From contig CAZKTF010000198.1 in NCBI GenBank assembly GCA_964555565.1, positions 1 through 6,990 of the forward strand: a stretch of DNA of 6,990 bases, given 5' to 3'. This DNA is from CAZKTF01 sp964555565. Its GTDB lineage: Bacteria > Planctomycetota > JAJSAM01 > JAKLKS01. Made by a program: the position numbers and the translations under genes. Below, piece by piece: positions 5,462 through 6,990 of this stretch. Position 1 is the first letter of the stretch; the number at the start of each line of letters is the position of its first letter. Below the pieces are notes generated by a model, which searched no databases, was not told the DNA's origin, and saw only the letters and a list, made by a program, of their open reading frames with translations.

Positions 5462-6736
5462 TTACCTCCGCAGGTACTGGGCCCGGTCGGCCCCCACGGA
5501 GACCAGGTGGACCGGGAACCCGGACAGGTCGGCGATGGCATCGACGAAGTCCCGCGCCCCGGCCGGGAGCTCCGCCAGCGTGCGGCAGCGCGAGAGCTCC
5601 CCCTCGAACCCCGGGAAGTCGCGGTAGACGGGCCGCGCGGCCCTGAGCGTCGCCAGGTCCGCGGGGAAGCGCTCCACCCTGCGCCCGTCCACCTCGTAGC
5701 CCGTCGCGATCCTGAGGCGCGGCATCCCCGCCAGGACGTCCAGTTTCGTGATCGCCATCTCGTCCGCGTCGCAGAGGGTGGCCGCGTAGCGCACCGCCAC
5801 GGCGTCGAACCACCCGCAGCGGCGCGGGCGCCCCGTCGTGGCCCCGAACTCGCGCCCCCGCTCGCGTATCCGCTTCCCCTCCTCGCCGGTCTCCTCGGTC
5901 GGGAAGGGGCCCTCCCCCACCCGGGTCGTGTAGGCCTTGGCCACCACCACCGTGCGGCTGATGGCCCGGGGCGGGATGCCGGAGCCCGCGGGGACGCCGA
6001 GGACGCTCGCGTTGCTCGCGCTGACGAAGGGGTAGGTCCCGTGGTCCACGTCGAGCATCGTGGCCTGGGCCCCCTCGCACAGGACGCGCTTGCCGGCCGC
6101 CAGGGCCTCGCGCAGGAACGCCGGGGTGTCCGCGACGAAGGGGGCGAGCAGCGGGGCGTAGGAGCGGAGCTCGTCCAGGACCGCGCTCGCGTCCACGGGG
6201 TCGGCCCCGAGGGCGGCGAGGACCCGGTTCTTCTCCTCGCAGTTCTCCCGCACGCGGTGCTCCAGCTCGGGGCCGTCGTAGAGGTCCGCCACGCGGATCC
6301 CCTTGTAGGCCGCCTTGTCCGCGTAGCAGGGCCCGATGCCGCGGCCGGTCGTCCCGATCTTCCCGGAGCCCCGGCCCTTCTCGTAGGCCGCGTCCAGGGC
6401 GCGGTGGTAGGGGAGGACCAGGTGGGCCCGGTCGGAGATCCGGAGGCCCTCGGCGGTCACGGCGTGCCCCCCCTCGGCGAGCATCCGGAACTCCTCGAAG
6501 AGGACGCGGGGGTCGAGCACGCAGCCGTTCCCGATCACGGACACGCAGCCCGGGCGGAGGACCCCCACCGGGATGAGGTGGAGCTTCACCGTCTCCCCGC
6601 CCACGACCACCGTGTGGCCGGTGTTGGCGCCCCCCTGGTAGCGCACCACGACGTCCGCGTCGGCCCCGAGGAGGTCCACGATGCGGGCCTTCCCCTCGTC
6701 GCCCCACTGGGCGCCGACGACGCAGGTCACGGGCAT
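5462..6736 (-). CDS. purA: Adenylosuccinate synthetase
   Basis: This cytoplasmic enzyme condenses IMP with aspartate using GTP to form adenylosuccinate, the first committed step to AMP. It is complete at 424 residues, the usual length. Visible motifs are QWGDEGKARIVD (10-21, catalytic Asp13 and Lys16), NTGHT (38-42, His41), GTTGRGIGPCY (128-138), EGAQATMLDVDHGTYPF (221-237), FGATTGRPRRCGWFD (297-311, IMP/GTP side) and TKLDV (330-334). The usual GDEGKGK and EGAQG read GDEGKAR and EGAQA here. ATG 6736 is chosen because the protein begins at the family N-terminus; GGAGG (6751-6747) lies ten nt upstream. It is the first gene of purA-uppS-cdsA, and its last codons carry the uppS Shine-Dalgarno. 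Confidence 0.97.
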   Translation of the reverse strand: MPVTCVVGAQWGDEGKARIVDLLGADADVVVRYQGGANTGHTVVVGGETVKLHLIPVGVLRPGCVSVIGNGCVLDPRVLFEEFRMLAEGGHAVTAEGLRISDRAHLVLPYHRALDAAYEKGRGSGKIGTTGRGIGPCYADKAAYKGIRVADLYDGPELEHRVRENCEEKNRVLAALGADPVDASAVLDELRSYAPLLAPFVADTPAFLREALAAGKRVLCEGAQATMLDVDHGTYPFVSASNASVLGVPAGSGIPPRAISRTVVVAKAYTTRVGEGPFPTEETGEEGKRIRERGREFGATTGRPRRCGWFDAVAVRYAATLCDADEMAITKLDVLAGMPRLRIATGYEVDGRRVERFPADLATLRAARPVYRDFPGFEGELSRCRTLAELPAGARDFVDAIADLSGFPVHLVSVGADRAQYLRR

Positions 6737-6783
6737 GGTCCGGGCGCCTCCGGTCGGGGATTCCTCGCGCGACGAGAACGCCG

Positions 6784-6813
6784 ATTCTCCCCGGGGACCC
6801 GGGAGAGAAGCAA
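6784..6813 (-). promoter_or_regulatory. Candidate purA operon promoter
   Basis: Reading the minus strand, TTGCTT (6813-6808) and GAGAAT (6789-6784) are 18 nt apart, about 50 nt before the purA ATG. The spacer contains a near-perfect palindrome, TCTCCC-GGG-TCC-CCG-GGGAGA, which could be an operator or a leader stem. The match to sigma-70 boxes is partial. Confidence 0.27.
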
Positions 6814-6821
6814 GAACCGTG

Positions 6822-6891
6822 GGGGTCAGACCTCAGGCGCCAGCGAGCGGCTCAGCACGCCAAGAGCACTCGGCGCCTGGGGTCTGACCCC
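6822..6891. repeat. REP-like inverted pair (GGTCTGACC family)
   Basis: GGGGTCAGACCTCAGGCGCC at 6822-6841 is the reverse complement of 6872-6891 with one difference in 20 (a G-T pair if folded). The 30-nt loop lies at 6842-6871. Each arm also has its own near-palindromic core, GGTCTGACC. Such paired palindromes resemble REP/BIME units mobilised by REP-associated tyrosine transposases; that link is an inference here. Confidence 0.75.
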
Positions 6892-6909
6892 TCAGCTCCT
6901 CAGCACCAG

Positions 6910-6921
6910 CGTTTGCAAACG
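6910..6921. repeat. Perfect 12-bp palindrome CGTTTGCAAACG
   Basis: CGTTTGCAAACG equals its own reverse complement. It is an AT-leaning palindrome in otherwise GC-rich DNA, lying four bases before the third REP-like copy. It could be a protein-binding site or part of the repeat element. Nothing in the sequence decides this. Confidence 0.45.
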
Positions 6922-6924
6922 ACT

Positions 6925-6938
6925 GGGGTCTGACCCCC
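6925..6938. repeat. Third REP-like copy (GGGGTCTGACCCCC)
   Basis: The core GGGGTCTGACCCC is identical to that at 6879-6891 and in the same orientation. The flanks differ: GACT before and CAT after, with no GGCGCC arm. It is the copy nearest to the open tail at 6951-6990. Confidence 0.7.
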
Positions 6939-6950
6939 ATCGCCGTCAAG

Positions 6951-6990
6951 TTAGCCGGGCACCTTCCGACTGAGGGATGAGTTCGTCCGA
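6951..6990 (-). CDS. Possible 3' end of a transposase-like gene (right edge)
   Basis: A minus-strand frame enters from the right edge, reads RTNSSLSRKVPG and stops at TAA (6953-6951). Thirteen codons cannot prove a gene. Two points favour it: REP-like palindromes start 12 nt after the stop, the arrangement expected downstream of a REP-associated Y1 transposase gene, and the tail resembles C-termini I remember from such proteins. The other two minus-strand frames are also open or nearly so over this short stretch, so the call rests on context. Confidence 0.25.
   Translation of the reverse strand, partial: RTNSSLSRKVPG

Noticed and set aside
3657..6707. One minus-strand frame open for 1016 codons, as if a giant CdsA fusion
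   Set aside because: Only the last about 297 residues are CdsA. The first 700 overlap purA and uppS in another frame and are Arg/Gly/Pro-rich shadow translation, a usual effect of very high GC.
4577..6973. A plus-strand frame of 798 codons opposite purA and uppS
   Set aside because: It is antisense to two well-recognised genes, has skewed low-complexity composition (His/Pro/Gly/Arg/Asp-rich) and no motif.

Overview
The window is very GC-rich bacterial chromosome carrying conserved housekeeping genes, with a small repeat or mobile edge at the right end. The organism is most likely a planctomycete or a relative. This is an inference from three things: the four-cysteine L28 with a Gly/Lys-rich middle, a Pkn-type Ser/Thr kinase inside an operon, and a CdsA whose signature reads EMGG instead of the usual HGG. 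Species cannot be told from the window, and Myxococcota or another high-GC phylum is not excluded.

Layout, left to right. (1) 1-505, minus strand: the N-terminal part of a probable HEAT-repeat lipoprotein that runs off the left edge. Its start lies inside an inverted array of GGGTAN hexamers. (2) 652-882, plus strand: rpmB (ribosomal protein L28), divergent from the lipoprotein. (3) 883-1053: a convergent intergenic stretch packed with hairpins. (4) 3541 down to 1054, minus strand: phoH, ybeY and a Ser/Thr kinase, joined by GTGA and ATGA stop/start overlaps. (5) 3542-3656: a spacer with a large imperfect inverted repeat. (6) 6736 down to 3657, minus strand: purA, uppS and cdsA. purA and uppS are 3 nt apart, and cdsA follows a 77-nt gap holding a second copy of the hairpin seen after rpmB. 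(7) 6737-6990: the purA leader, then three copies of a GGTCTGACC-centred palindrome and a short open tail at the right edge that may be the end of a REP-associated transposase gene.

How the genes work together. uppS and cdsA are envelope genes: UppS makes the C55 carrier lipid precursor for wall and glycan assembly, and CdsA makes CDP-diacylglycerol for phospholipids. purA commits IMP to AMP. phoH and ybeY form the widespread pair linked to RNA and ribosome maturation, and rpmB fits that translation theme. The kinase is the unexpected partner, being translationally coupled to ybeY.

I do not see a clear new multi-gene system. The most unusual content is the non-coding part: every spacer longer than about 75 nt carries its own palindromic element, and at least four families are present.
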